Below, one piece after another: positions 10,099 to 20,753 of a stretch of 64,000 nucleotides of DNA (position 1 is the first letter of the stretch; each line of letters begins with the position of its first letter). Made by a program: the position numbers and the translations under genes. The notes beneath the pieces are model-generated. The model was not told the origin of the DNA and searched no databases. It saw nothing but the letters and a program-made list of their open reading frames with translations. Origin of the DNA: Cephalopachus bancanus (taxonomy: Eukaryota; Chordata; Mammalia; Primates; Tarsiidae); NCBI GenBank assembly GCA_027257055.1, contig JAPVLO010000122.1, positions 3,038,001-3,102,000 of the forward strand, written 5' to 3'.

Positions 10099-10317
10099 GA
10101 AAAGACAATGTTTTAAGGGCTGCCACCTGAAGCTGTATTCTAATAGAATCATTGAAAGGGGGAAGTAAATCTAGGGTCATCTAGCTCAGTGCCTGTGGTA
10201 GATTTGAGAGCTATTGGCTCAGTGAAAGAATGGGTGCATGTCACCGCTCTGTAGAAACCCATATCTTCTGCCATCCCTGATGCTGCAACTGTTGTTGGAA
10301 TGCCCCAGTGACAAAAG

Positions 10318-10606
10318 GCCCATGCCATGGGTGGCCTGTAATCCCAACATTTTAGAAGGTGAACATGAGAGGATTACTTGAGCCTAGGAGTCTGAGACCA
10401 CCCTGGGCAACATAGCAAAACCCTGTCTTTACAAAAAAAAATCAGAAAGTGAGCCAGACGTGTTGGCACTCAACTGTATTCCCAGCTACTCGAGAGGCTT
10501 AGACGGAAGGTTGGCCTAAGCCTAGGAGGTCAAGGTTATGGTGAGCTGTGATGGTGCCACTGGACTCTAGCCTGGATGACAGAGTGAAACCCGACTCAAA
10601 AAAAGA
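10318..10606 (+). mobile_element. Alu, sense, old and diverged
   Basis: Recognisable from TGGCCTGTAATCCCAACATTTTAG, CAACATAGCAAAACCCTGTC and CCACTGGACTCTAGCCTGGATGAC, ending in CTCAAAAAAAGAAGGAAAG. Confidence 0.85.
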
Positions 10607-11824
10607 AGGAAAGAAAAGAAAAGATCTCTTCCTGGTTATTATGTTTCTTGGACAAGTCTAAAATAAGTGTTTTCTCTTGACCATGTAGCAGCCTCTCAAA
10701 AAATTGAAAGAAATGGTTATGCCTCCTTGGACATTTATTCTCTTCAGAGCTACACATCCAGCTTTTCAGTCGCCTGTCATGTGATTCTTGGCCTCTGACC
10801 TCCTGGGCCTGCCCTTACTGGGCAATGTGGCTTCTACCTGGACAGAGTAGCTGAGGTGTGGTCTGCTCAGACCAACTTAACCTGGAGTCTTTCTGTCAGA
10901 CCACCCTAAAATGTGCTTTTAAAATCTTCACTGGAGTATATTTGAATTTCTAGCAGCTACTATTTCTGTGTTCATGTTCTACTTGAAACTAACAGGTGTT
11001 TTCATCTGAATTTGTTGTCAAGCTATTCTAGTATCCTGTCCTTTAGCAATTTTTTAAAAATCGAAATGTATGCCTTTAAATGTATCCTCATATTTTATGT
11101 GCTTTGGTCTGTGTCCATTGTTTCAGTTTGCAAAGTAATTTTGAAGCTTGCTTGGTCATTTGTTCTCTCAACTTTCTACCCATGCAAATTTTCAAAACAG
11201 AAGCATGCTTTCTATGTCTTCATCCAGGTAATTAACAAAAATGCTGAACAGGACCAGATGCGGAACCCAGTGATGAACCACTAGTGAGGAGTTCCTTGTT
11301 GAGGCCTAGAACCTATAGGGACTTGTATCAGGATCTTGAAGCAGAATGACTACATGTTATGATGGGAAGCATGAATGGGAATGTTTTGCAAGAGAGACTA
11401 GAGAAAAAAATTTTGTGAATTACTGCTCTTAAGTCAATCTGCTGGTCTACTAAGGAAAACATTCTGGCTTCGGTTGTTTAGCTAGCTGAAATTTAAGGGA
11501 TCCTCCCTGATCATCCTGATTTCCAAAACATAGTGGTCCTTAGGATACCTTTATAATTTACCATCCAAACCAGAATACGTTTGTCTAGGACACATGCTAA
11601 CGGGCAGGATGCTGGAACGAGTAGTGTCAATCAGGACTGTCCCAGACTCACCAGGACATAGCAACAAGGCAAAAATGAACTTCCAAATAAACCATAGCTT
11701 CCCTGAGAATCCTTTCTCTGCCTCTTTGAAGGCAGCAGCTGTAGTTTTGGTAACTGTAAATCAGCAACTCTGAGAATCACTGAGGTTTTAGAGCTGGAAA
11801 GGGAGCACTTTAGAGAGAAGGGAC

Positions 11825-12030
11825 TAACATTAATATAAAGCATTAATAAAATATCTTTAATTTGCCAGATACCTTATATTCTGTCATCATTTAAACTTCA
11901 TAAGAATGCCAAGTAGACATTGTGCCCATTTTACAAACAAGGAAGCAGACTCAGAGAGGGGATGTCATTTGGGTCCTTGATTGAAACCCATAATTGTCTG
12001 ATTCCAGGACTCCTGTTTTTGACTCTGTGA
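11825..12030 (+). mobile_element. MIR SINE, sense
   Basis: Contains AACTTCATAAGAATGCC, GCCCATTTTACAAACAAGGA and GCAGACTCAGAGAGG in MIR order, followed by a diverged 3' part. Confidence 0.75.
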
Positions 12031-13345
12031 CATGTGGTCCCCATAAAGTACCCAAATCTCAAACTCAAATGAGAAAACTTGAGTCCAAGAAGGGTAGAAG
12101 GGTATCTCCCCTTCAATGTCATGTGATAAGCAAGTAGAGCTGGGACCAGGCATCAGATCCTACAACTCATTCTTTAAGTGCTCTTTCCTTCTGGAAAATG
12201 ATGGAACTGGGAGCCCTGGTATTCAGTCTAATGGCTGGTTCACAGATGAAAATGAGGTTCTGTTGGACACTTCATGTTCTCAGAACTTGGAGAACTCATG
12301 CCTCTTGATGGAAATTTTGGAGTCTTTTCTGTAACGGTACTTTGTTTAATTGGTAGATTTGTGAATGGATTACTGGTCTCATATGTAGAATGCATATCTT
12401 TTTAAAATTGAGACATTTTCTTTTCTCTAGTCTTCTGATAACTCTTCTATTTTCCGTGATTTCTGAGATACAATAGCTCAGATATCCTATCTACACATTT
12501 CTTTAGTATTTTAAGGTGCAGTTTTTCTGTGCCTGAAGATTTGAGCTTAAGTGTCAGGATGTCCTCCTTTTTTATTCTCTCACTTATTGTGGGTTACAAT
12601 TTTATCTTTATCTCGATTTCGTCTATCTTTTCCAGTCTGAAGATCATTTTCTTTGGGAATAGAAGCAAAAAAGGTTGAGTAATTCAGTCTTGTCTTCTGG
12701 TTTTAATATCAAAACTTCTTGTTGTTACTTTCACTTTACTTCTGGCTTACAAAAAAAAAACTAAGAAAGAAAAGACTTTTTGTTTCTTTATAAACCCAAC
12801 CAATTTCAAGAGTTTTGTGTTTACCTCTCCGCAAAATACTTTTCAATTAAGACCCTATTATAACAAAGGGAGAGCAGAAGTCACAGAACTGAACCAGGTA
12901 GGACGGTTACATTTTAGCACCAATTAAGTTAAATCCATCCAGTTAACAAGTACCTGTTAAGGACATGCGTGTACCTTCCCTATGTGAAGCGTAGAGATGC
13001 AAAGTTGAATAAGATACAGCATCCATTGTTAAGAATTTTATGCTCTAGGAGAGAACCAGGATAGAATTGTTGAATGAAGCCAAGGAAGGAGGGCTTGTTA
13101 CTGGTGCTATTTATATATTCCCACTCATGCCTAAGGAAGCAAGTAGAGAGTATCCAAGTTTCCTTGCTGACAAAGATAAACAAAAATATGATAGGTAAAA
13201 GGCACATAATTCTTTAAGGGAGTGAGATTTTCTTTTTTGGCTCTAAATTCAAAGAACCTGAGATATGAATCCTTTTATAAGATGATTTCTTGTATGAGGA
13301 ACAGTCACAAGGAGTAAACAGTACCCTTTATAGATGGTTTTATAA

Positions 13346-13634
13346 GCCAGGCTCGGTGGCTCAGCCTGTAATCCCGCGCCTTTGGGAGGCTGAGGTGAGT
13401 GGATTGCCTGAGCCCGCGGGTTCGAGATCTGCTTGGGCAGCAAGACCTCATCTCTACAATAAATAAAAAAAATCAGCTGGGCATGGTAGCGCGCACCTGT
13501 AATTCCGGCTACTTGGAAGGCTGAGGCGGAAGGATCACTGGAGCCCAGCAGGTCGAGGCTGCGGTGGCCGGGAGCGGCCACTGCACTCCAGTCTGGGCGA
13601 CAGAGTGAGACTCCAACTCAAAAAAAAAAAAAAA
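13346..13634 (+). mobile_element. Lineage-specific Alu, sense
   Basis: GCCAGGCTCGGTGGCTCAGCC... to CTCCAACTCAAAAAA, flanked by ATAGATGGTTTTATAA direct repeats. It contains CCCGCGGGTTCGAGATCTGC and the right-arm palindrome GTGGCCGGGAGCGGCCAC. Confidence 0.94.
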
Positions 13635-16179
13635 TAGATGGTTTTATAAAATATATGAAAATCCCTTTATCAGGTGATTTCCTATGCTTATGTTCAATGA
13701 GAGCAGAGAATATTACATTACGGGGTAATTTAGAGAGATTGGGCTCATGTGGTCCAAGCACTGCTCACTGGTCACCATCAGCATCAGCAGAGTTCAAGCC
13801 TCCTTTCCCCTATGGGCACGTGGTAGATGAGGTTCACGTACATGCATCATCCCCACAGAGATGCCTACATTTTGACAAAACTAAAAGAAAAATTACTTGT
13901 GGAGTTGTAAAATTCTATTTGTTTCTGCCCACCTTAAGCTTCCATCACTCATCAGTAACAGCTGCTATGACAGGATGGAACAAGGCTTCTCAGAGCTCTG
14001 GGAATCACAGCCCGCCATTGGTCTCCTCCCTCACCTGGCTCTGTGGCCAGCACCCCCTTGTTCCCAATCCCAGCTGGAGAATGACTATCATACCCAAAAC
14101 AAAAAACACTTCAGTTGACAATTTAAGCAAACAACCAATAGAATCTTGCTGACTCTCTGGAACCACAGACCACATCTGCCTTTTAAATGTGTAGCCAGCC
14201 TGAACCCTAACGTCGCTCCTCAGTATTTGATGCCCAGTAAGTTGTTTAACAACATCTGAAAGGCTCCAATTTCTGGTTTGAAGGGCTTAGAGCTTCAGCT
14301 GGATTCCCATCCACTTTGCCACCCCAGGCTGCAAAATTAAAAATTACCTCGTTTAACCCTTATGCTGTTAGGTTATAGCCATTTATGGGAGTGTTTTCCC
14401 CCTATTGCCAGCTGTTTTAAAAGCACTGATACGCAGGGTGTGATTATAATAAAGTTGGGTCCTCTTGCCAAGGGCCAGTCTCCACTCTGTACTTCCAGAT
14501 TTAACAGAATTTATTTTTACAGATGAGGTTGACCTTACCACATGGCTGCCTTGCCCCAAGGACGACACATCATGTGCTTTCCCTGTGCTATATAACAGGG
14601 AAGCAAAGTTAAGTGAGAGGCAGCATAGGTTAATGGAAATCATTGTTTTGTTTTGTATTTTGTTAGCTTACCAGTCACATAATTATACTCTTTCTTCACT
14701 GATCTCTAACTATTTCCTCCTTCTTCCCTCCATTGTGGATGTCTTGTGCTGGGTTGTTTTAGCTTAAAGCTGGGACACATAAGGGGTGGGAAGTGAGGGG
14801 TGGAGAAAGAAGGAAAGTAAGCCAGGAGGCCACCCTGGGACTGAAAGCCTGGGGAAACCTCATTTAGAGCACAACAGGAAACATAGTTGATGAAAGTGTT
14901 TCATGCCTGTCTGATGTTGTCAGTATAGTTGGCTAAAAACTCCAGATGTGAATTACTGCCTACTAAATATTTAAAGAAAAGCAGTTTTGCTGCTTTTAAG
15001 CATTTTCTGTAAGTCAAATGAGGTTGATAAGCTGGTTTTTAGTAGAAGCAGGAAGGAAAATACTTCAATGAAGACAAGTTTCAGAAAAGAATCATAGTAT
15101 AGTATAGAAGTAATGAGGCACAGTGTAGACATAGAAGCACAATGTGGACATAGAAGCAGCATCCAGGGTTCAATACTAGTATAGAATACTTCACTAAAAA
15201 CATTTCTCAGAATTTAAATGCTCCCTCTAAGTTTTGTTTATCCTTTACTTTATCTTAATTCAGAAAAATCAGAAACTTCAAACCTGTAGATCTCCAATCA
15301 GTGTAGTTTACAAAATCTTGTTCATAGCAATCACCAGGTCTTTTGCATGCATTGAAAAATAATTCCTGGCATCACAAAAGTCCATTTGAATTCTAAACCC
15401 ATGTAACTGATTTGCCAGGAATTACCAAAAGCAGCTCTTTTAGGTTTCTGAGTAAACACTATGAATACTTAATTGTTATTTACCAGCTATCAAATATTCT
15501 GAGCTTAAGCTTCTCATTGTCAGCAGCTTAAACTCTAAGAATTGAAGGCTTAGTTTGACCATACACATTATTGTAGAAGATGTCACCAAGCCATTTCAGG
15601 AAATGGTATTTTTTATGAGGGTCTTTAGTCTTTAAGAAAAAGCTTAAATGGTATCCATCAGTCATATAACTCAGTCCCTATTTTTATATTTCACAGCATC
15701 TTTAAAATCTGAGTGAGGAGAATATAGGTTAATTGTACATAAACTTGGCCCTTTTCTTTCCATGGCTGAAAATTAACTAAAAGAAAGAGTTACCATTTTA
15801 AAAAAGATACTGGATCTTATAGATGCAAAAAGATTGGACACGTACTGGTAATTGTTGAATTGATGAATACATGAGGTTCGTTACACAGTTTTCTCTACTT
15901 TTTTTTAAACAAAAATTATTTAAAGATAAGTTAGCAAATAACTACTTTATCAGAACATAACCCAGCATTTTCAAGATTCTGGGAAAAGATGTCCAGGGAA
16001 TGCCTCTTGGAGCAATATCCCATTATTAAGAGAAAGGATCTTACATCAGAAAGTCATCTCATCCATCCACAGACTGTGTTGTCCAAAATATGTCCTATAA
16101 CAAAATTAAAACTATAGACTACTGGTATTAATTCTCACCCCTGTAAATAGTGATGGCTACTTTCTTTTCTGCCCTATAG

Positions 16180-16305
16180 GTTCGTGTGACTGTGTTTCCC
16201 TCCAAGACTGTAGCTCAATATTCAGGAGTACCTTGGTGGATTATTCTAGTGGCTATTCTTGCTGGGATTTTGATGCTTTCCCTATTAGTATTTTTACTAT
16301 GGAAG
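16180..16305 (+). CDS. ITGA6: ITGA6 exon 24 (transmembrane helix)
   Basis: 126 bp, phase 0, acceptor CCCTATAG, donor GTAAGT. It encodes VRVTVFPSKTVAQYSGVPWW and then a hydrophobic segment (IILVAILAGILMLSLLVFLL) ending WK. This is the single transmembrane helix of alpha-6. Its last codon AAG is followed in either splice form by the CGFFKR membrane-proximal motif, which binds the beta-4 or beta-1 partner tail. It lies about 1.4 kb upstream of the tandem duplication and is present once only. Confidence 0.97.
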
Positions 16306-16532
16306 GTAAGTTATATCTGGCATTTGAGTTTCATGATATAAACTTTGATTTTGTATTTTTTAAAAATATGAATTAACACTGATAGTGTGTTTTCCTTTTC
16401 ATTGCATTCTTTTTCCTGCATTTTAGTATACAATTTTTTCAACATATAGCAAATTCTAGAGACAGTGAACATCTATATATCTACCATGAACATCTATATA
16501 TCTACCTAATAGTTTACATATAAAGGTATATT

Positions 16533-16821
16533 AGCCGGGCTCAGTGGCTTAGCCTGTAATCCCGCGCCTTTGGGAGCCTGAGGGGAGTGAATTGCCTGAG
16601 CCTGCAGGTTCGAGACCCACCTGGGCAACTTGGCGAGACCTCATCTCTACAATAGATCAAAAAATTAGCCGGGTGTGGTAGCGCACGCCTGTAGTTCCAG
16701 CTACTTGGAAGGCTGAGGCGGAAGGATCGCCTGAGCCCAGCAGGTCGAGGCTGCGGTGGCCGGGAGCGGCCACTGCACTCCAGTCTGGGCGACAATGAGA
16801 CTCCAACTCAAAAAATAAAAT
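16533..16821 (+). mobile_element. Lineage-specific Alu, sense
   Basis: GCCGGGCTCAGTGGCTTAGCC to CTCCAACTCAAAAAATAAAATAAA, with AAAGGTATATTA on both sides as target-site duplication. Carries the palindrome GTGGCCGGGAGCGGCCAC. Confidence 0.94.
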
Positions 16822-17671
16822 AAAGGTATATTATTTGTATACTATAAGAAGGTTCTTAAATAAATACATGTTATTGTATCTTGCATATAATTTAGCATGT
16901 TTGGCAAGTAACAAATTTAAATTTCACTATTTTAGCATTTTCTTCACCTAAGATCAAAGTCTAGATCTAAGATCTATTGTTGGTGTTAAATTAATCTGAA
17001 TCTATGTCCCTGCTAATTTCAATTTCTGTAGAAATGTTCATGTCAGCTATTGGAGTTTGTTACACTTGCCACTAGATTAGGAATAGAAAAGCATGAAATG
17101 AATGAATAACTATCTCAAGGGACCATCGTAACCTATAAAGGTCTAGGCTCAATAATGATGTTCCACATTAAAATTTGGTCTTCTGGCTGTAAGTAAAATG
17201 TAATATTTTCTCCCTGCTTCCAACCAGTGAATAACCTACATTACGAAAGTGCGCATGAGATGGATACAAACTTTTATTGCCGAAAATTATAGTGATAGAT
17301 TATTCCAAATTTCAGAAGGCACTGAAAACTGAAAGTTTGTAATGACTTATTTGGCAGTAAAATCTGATGTGATGTGAAGAGAGTCTATTTATGGTATTTA
17401 TCCTTTATTATTAGTTTCAGTGCAGAAATATTAACATTTTTATTATAGTGGCATTATGTATGCAGCATATTACTTTTCTAAATTGTCAGAAATTCTGGAT
17501 TCCCAAACATCTACTCTAGAAAGCTATGGATGAATCAACAACCCCCTAGGATTGAACTATCATTTTCCTTTCCTTGGATCCAAGAGTATAATAGACAAAG
17601 GTTTAAGATAGTCTTATTTTCAAAATTGAGCATCCCTTTTTTGCTTTATTTATTTTACCAATCTGAGATAA

Positions 17672-17967
17672 TTTTTTTTTTTTATTTTTTGAGTTGGAGT
17701 CTCACTCTGTCGCCCAGGCTGGAGTGCAGTGGCTGCTCCCGGCCACCGCAGCCTCGACCTGCTGGGCTCCGGCGATCCTTCCACCTCAGCCTTCCAAGTA
17801 GCTGGAACTACAGGCGCGCGCTACCACGCCCGGCTAATTTTTTATTTATTGTAGAGATGAGGTCTCACCAGGTTGCCCAGGCGGGTCTCGAACCCGCGGG
17901 CTCAGGCAATCCACTCACCTCAGCCTCCCAAAGGCGCGGGATTACAGGCTGAGCCACCGAGCCCGGC
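17672..17967 (-). mobile_element. Proximal Alu at the duplication breakpoint (Alu-A)
   Basis: A complete antisense Alu with matching 15-bp target-site duplications AATCTGAGATAATTT at 17660-17674 and 17969-17983. The body from 17713 rightwards is identical by eye to the Alu at 36116-36370. It differs from the distal Alu at 54508 at several diagnostic sites, e.g. CGCCCAGGCTGG versus CGTCCAGACTGG. Confidence 0.95.
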
Positions 17968-18170
17968 TAATCTGAGATAATTTATCTGTTGTCTTCTAGA
18001 CATGTAATTGAAGCCTAATATCTGCTCTTCACAAAACTCCTCCTGGCATAGGATTTTAGTCAGTTTTACCTCTGATGTTTACCTCAGCCTGTAGGTTCCT
18101 CTGACAAACATGGCCAGCAAATATAGGAGATGCCCCGAACATTATTTTGATTTAAAAATTAAATTTGAGG

Positions 18171-18460
18171 CCAGGTTTAGTGGCTCAAGCCTGTAATCCC
18201 AGCACTTTGGGAGGCCAACACAAGAGGATTGCCTGAGCCCAGGGGTTCTAGACCAGCCTGGACAACTTGGTGAGACCTTATCTCTACAATAAATCAAAAA
18301 ATTAGCCAGGTGTGGTGGTGCGCACCTGTGGTTCCAGCTACTTGGTAGGCTGAGGTGGAAGGATCACCTGAGCCCAGCAGGTCGAGGCTGCAGTGGCCAT
18401 GAGTATGCCAGTGTACTTCAGCCTGGGGGATTGGGTGAGACTCTAACTCAAAAAATAGAA
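18171..18460 (+). mobile_element. Alu, sense (copy 1)
   Basis: GGCCAGGTTTAGTGGCTCAAGCC to CTCTAACTCAAAAAATAG, flanked by AAAAATTAAAT repeats. The copy 2 counterpart at about 36572-36862 starts GGCCGGGCTTAG. Confidence 0.9.
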
Positions 18461-18696
18461 ATAAATAAAAATTAAATGTTGGCGTTTCATATTTAAGAAT
18501 GATATTGTGTTTTCTGTAAGAAGTCACAAGGATATTCTTTTTTCAGAGTCTTATTGGCAGCCCTCAATGAGTGAGACAGCAGTGGGTTGAGAGTTAAGGA
18601 AACCAAGCCATGTATAATCTTGTGCAAATCATTCCACCTTTCTGGAGCTGCTGTTTGTCTCATCTGTTTAATAAGTGGATTGAACTAAATGACTTA

Positions 18697-18698
<2 letters not shown>

Positions 18699-18740
<42 letters not shown>
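18699..18740. repeat. (TG)n microsatellite, copy 1
   Basis: A pure TG dinucleotide run of about 42 bases. The copy 2 counterpart at 37101-37149 is slightly longer, so the tract is length-variable between copies. Confidence 0.95.
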
Positions 18741-19140
18741 GAAGCTCTAAAATATGCAGATTGTCAGAGGGACTTAGAATAATCAGATAACTTATACAAC
18801 ATTAAAGGAAAATCTTTTTTATTATTTTATACTTTTCTTTCTTCAACTAAATTTTTTTTGCTTTTATATGTTATAGGATTTTAGGTTCAGAAAGTATTCT
18901 AGTTCAGTGGCCCTTAAATTGAGTTTTATACATCCATGGTCAGTAGCAAAGTTAAACTAGGCAGATGGGGATCCCCACTTCAATCAGAGCAGTTCAAATT
19001 TTATCTGTTTTAAAATTCAAGATTCTGCATAGTATTTTGTTTGGAGGTTAAAAAAAAAAAAAAAGCACCCCGAGCTGGTCCAATCACCTTTATTTTACCA
19101 ATAAAGATGCTCATGCCCAGGAATATTAAGAATGTTGCCA

Positions 19141-19442
19141 CAACTTGAATGGATTTAGAGTCTATAATACTAAGTGATTTATCACAGAAACAAATAACTG
19201 AGTACCACATGTTCTCACTCATAAGCAGACCCTGAACATTTACCTTTATACTATAAGAAAGGAATTGGCAGCAGGAAACTGCCCGAGGAGGGGAGGGGGT
19301 TGCACATAACAATAAGGGCACTTAATCTCAAACCAGGCAAAGTGGGGACCAAAGGTAGTCCCAAACTTTACCTGTATGATGACCACTTACATGCCTAATT
19401 ATGAATTGTACCCCACATCTTTATAAAAAAAAAAAAAAAAAA
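19141..19442 (+). mobile_element. 5'-truncated L1 3' end (copy 1)
   Basis: About 300 bp with AGGAGGGGAGGGGGTTGCAC, TACATGCCTAATTATGAATT, GTACCCCACATCTTTATA and a poly(A), flanked by AAGAATGTTGCCA at 19128-19140 and 19443-19455. The terminal motif is shared with the element at 6826. It is not the human L1PA 3' end as I know it. Confidence 0.82.
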
Positions 19443-19641
19443 AAGAATGTTGCCAAGTTGGAGGCAGGACTCTTGGTTTCTGGTTCATTCTTTCCACTCT
19501 ACTTACTAGCACATATTACTGAAAGTTGGCTAGGTGTATTCACTATGTATTACGTTACATTGAGAGTCACAAATCAATATAAGGATGAAGAGTCTAGATT
19601 AACACTGCCTAATAAAATCTTCTGCAATGATGGAAATGTTC

Positions 19642-19800
19642 TGGAGCTGCACTGTCCAAAATGGTAGCCATTATTCACATGTGCCTATTGAGCACTTGAA
19701 ATGCAGCCAGTGTGATTAATTTTAAATATAATGTCATTTAAATAGTCTCATGGAACTAGTAGCTGCCATATTGTACATAGCCAATCTAGATTTTTATCAT
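19642..19800. mobile_element. hAT-like non-autonomous DNA transposon remnant (copy 1)
   Basis: CACTGTCCAAAATGGTAGCC and TTCACATGTGCCTATTGAGC followed by TAGTAGCTGCCATATTGTAC resemble the inverted ends of a small TAGCCACATG-type hAT element. Family name not certain. Confidence 0.5.
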
Positions 19801-20623
19801 GAGTTGCCAGAGTAGAAAGCAGAATTTTCCGGGAGAGATTTGACCAAGTTATATTTTATAAAAGGCAGTTCCATGGCCTTATGAACTAGATACAAGTACA
19901 TAGGAAAAGTTCTCTATTGTCGAATGAAGGAAACTATAGTAGAAAGTCGAATTATACGTTTATACTCATTTAAAGTGACCTAACCTGAGGAGCATGGGGT
20001 CCCTACCATTTAAGGGTCACATGGTGGTTCAGAATTTGGGAAAATGACAGCAATCATTCTTTCACGATAGTGTATTCGAATCTGTATTGTGACTCACCCC
20101 ACAGATCCAAAGGCCTCAAGTTGATGGTACTTGTTCCATAAAATGTACTGTAAAAGGCAGAAAAATACTCACCGTTTATCTATATTTTATTTGGATTTGT
20201 GCTAACTTTTACTTAGAGAATTTATTTTCCAACCTTTGTCTCAATAAACTGCAGAAGTCAACCTTTTGCCTCTTGGAGTTCGTATTCTGCTGCCAGAAGA
20301 AACCACCCAAAGCTGTAATCAGATGTGTGATACATTTTCCTTTTCAGAATGATTTTTGTCCTTAGCGTTTCTGTTACAAATAGAAAAATCAATTAGCTGA
20401 CTAGCATCATTTACATAAATATTTGATCAGACACCCATGGTGATAGAGTGTGTTGAATGTCACAATGGAACATACTACAGTGGCTGTTCACTTTTGGTTG
20501 GTCAAAAGTGGTCTCTTTGTAAACAAGCAGTAAATGGAAAGCAGGTTAAAATCTGAGATGTTCTGTTCTTTAGCTCTGATACACAAAACTGTAAAATTGA
20601 CTAAATACCTTGCTTCCTTGTAG

Positions 20624-20753
20624 TGTGGTTTCTTCAAGAGAAATAAGAAAAATCATTATGATGCCACATATCACAAGGCTGAGATCCATGCTCAGCCGTC
20701 TGATAAAGAGAGGCTTACTTCTGATGCGTAGTATTGATCTACTTCTGTAATTG
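20624..20753 (+). CDS. ITGA6: ITGA6 exon A1 (alpha-6A cytoplasmic tail, copy 1)
   Basis: Alternative exon of 130 bp, acceptor CCTTGTAG, donor GTAATTG at 20754. It enters in phase 0 after ...LLWK and encodes the 35-residue alpha-6A tail CGFFKRNKKNHYDATYHKAE to KERLTSDA, stop TAG at 20729-20731. The last 22 bases are untranslated and spliced to exon B when A is included. The GFFKR membrane-proximal motif is intact. Residue 10 is Asn where I recall Asp in human. GCATG motifs, possible RBFOX sites, lie downstream at 21198-21203 and 21332-21336. A second exon of identical sequence lies at 39026-39155. Confidence 0.96.

Larger units (their letters stand above)
9674..16179 (+). other. ITGA6: ITGA6 intron 23 (6.5 kb)
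   Basis: No exon is seen. It contains Alus at 9805-10098 (antisense), 10318-10606 and 13346-13634 (sense), and a MIR at 11825-12030. The long stretches 10607-11820, 12031-13345 and 13635-16170 hold only short ORFs without recognisable protein content. Confidence 0.8.
16306..20623 (+). other. ITGA6: ITGA6 intron 24 (spans the left end of the duplication)
   Basis: No exon is seen. It holds Alus at 16533-16821, 17672-17967 and 18171-18460, a (TG)n at 18699-18740, a truncated L1 at 19141-19442 and a hAT-like remnant at about 19642-19800. The tandem duplication starts at 17713 inside the second Alu. Exon A's acceptor closes the intron. Confidence 0.8.

Noticed and set aside
13655..14152. 165-codon ORF after an Alu
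   Set aside because: Low-complexity of content, no known motif, inside intron 23; a chance ORF.
16541..16795. Repeated ORFs reading [14 protein letters not shown] or SVTQAGVQWH
   Set aside because: These are the usual translations of antisense Alu sequence and occur at every Alu in the window.
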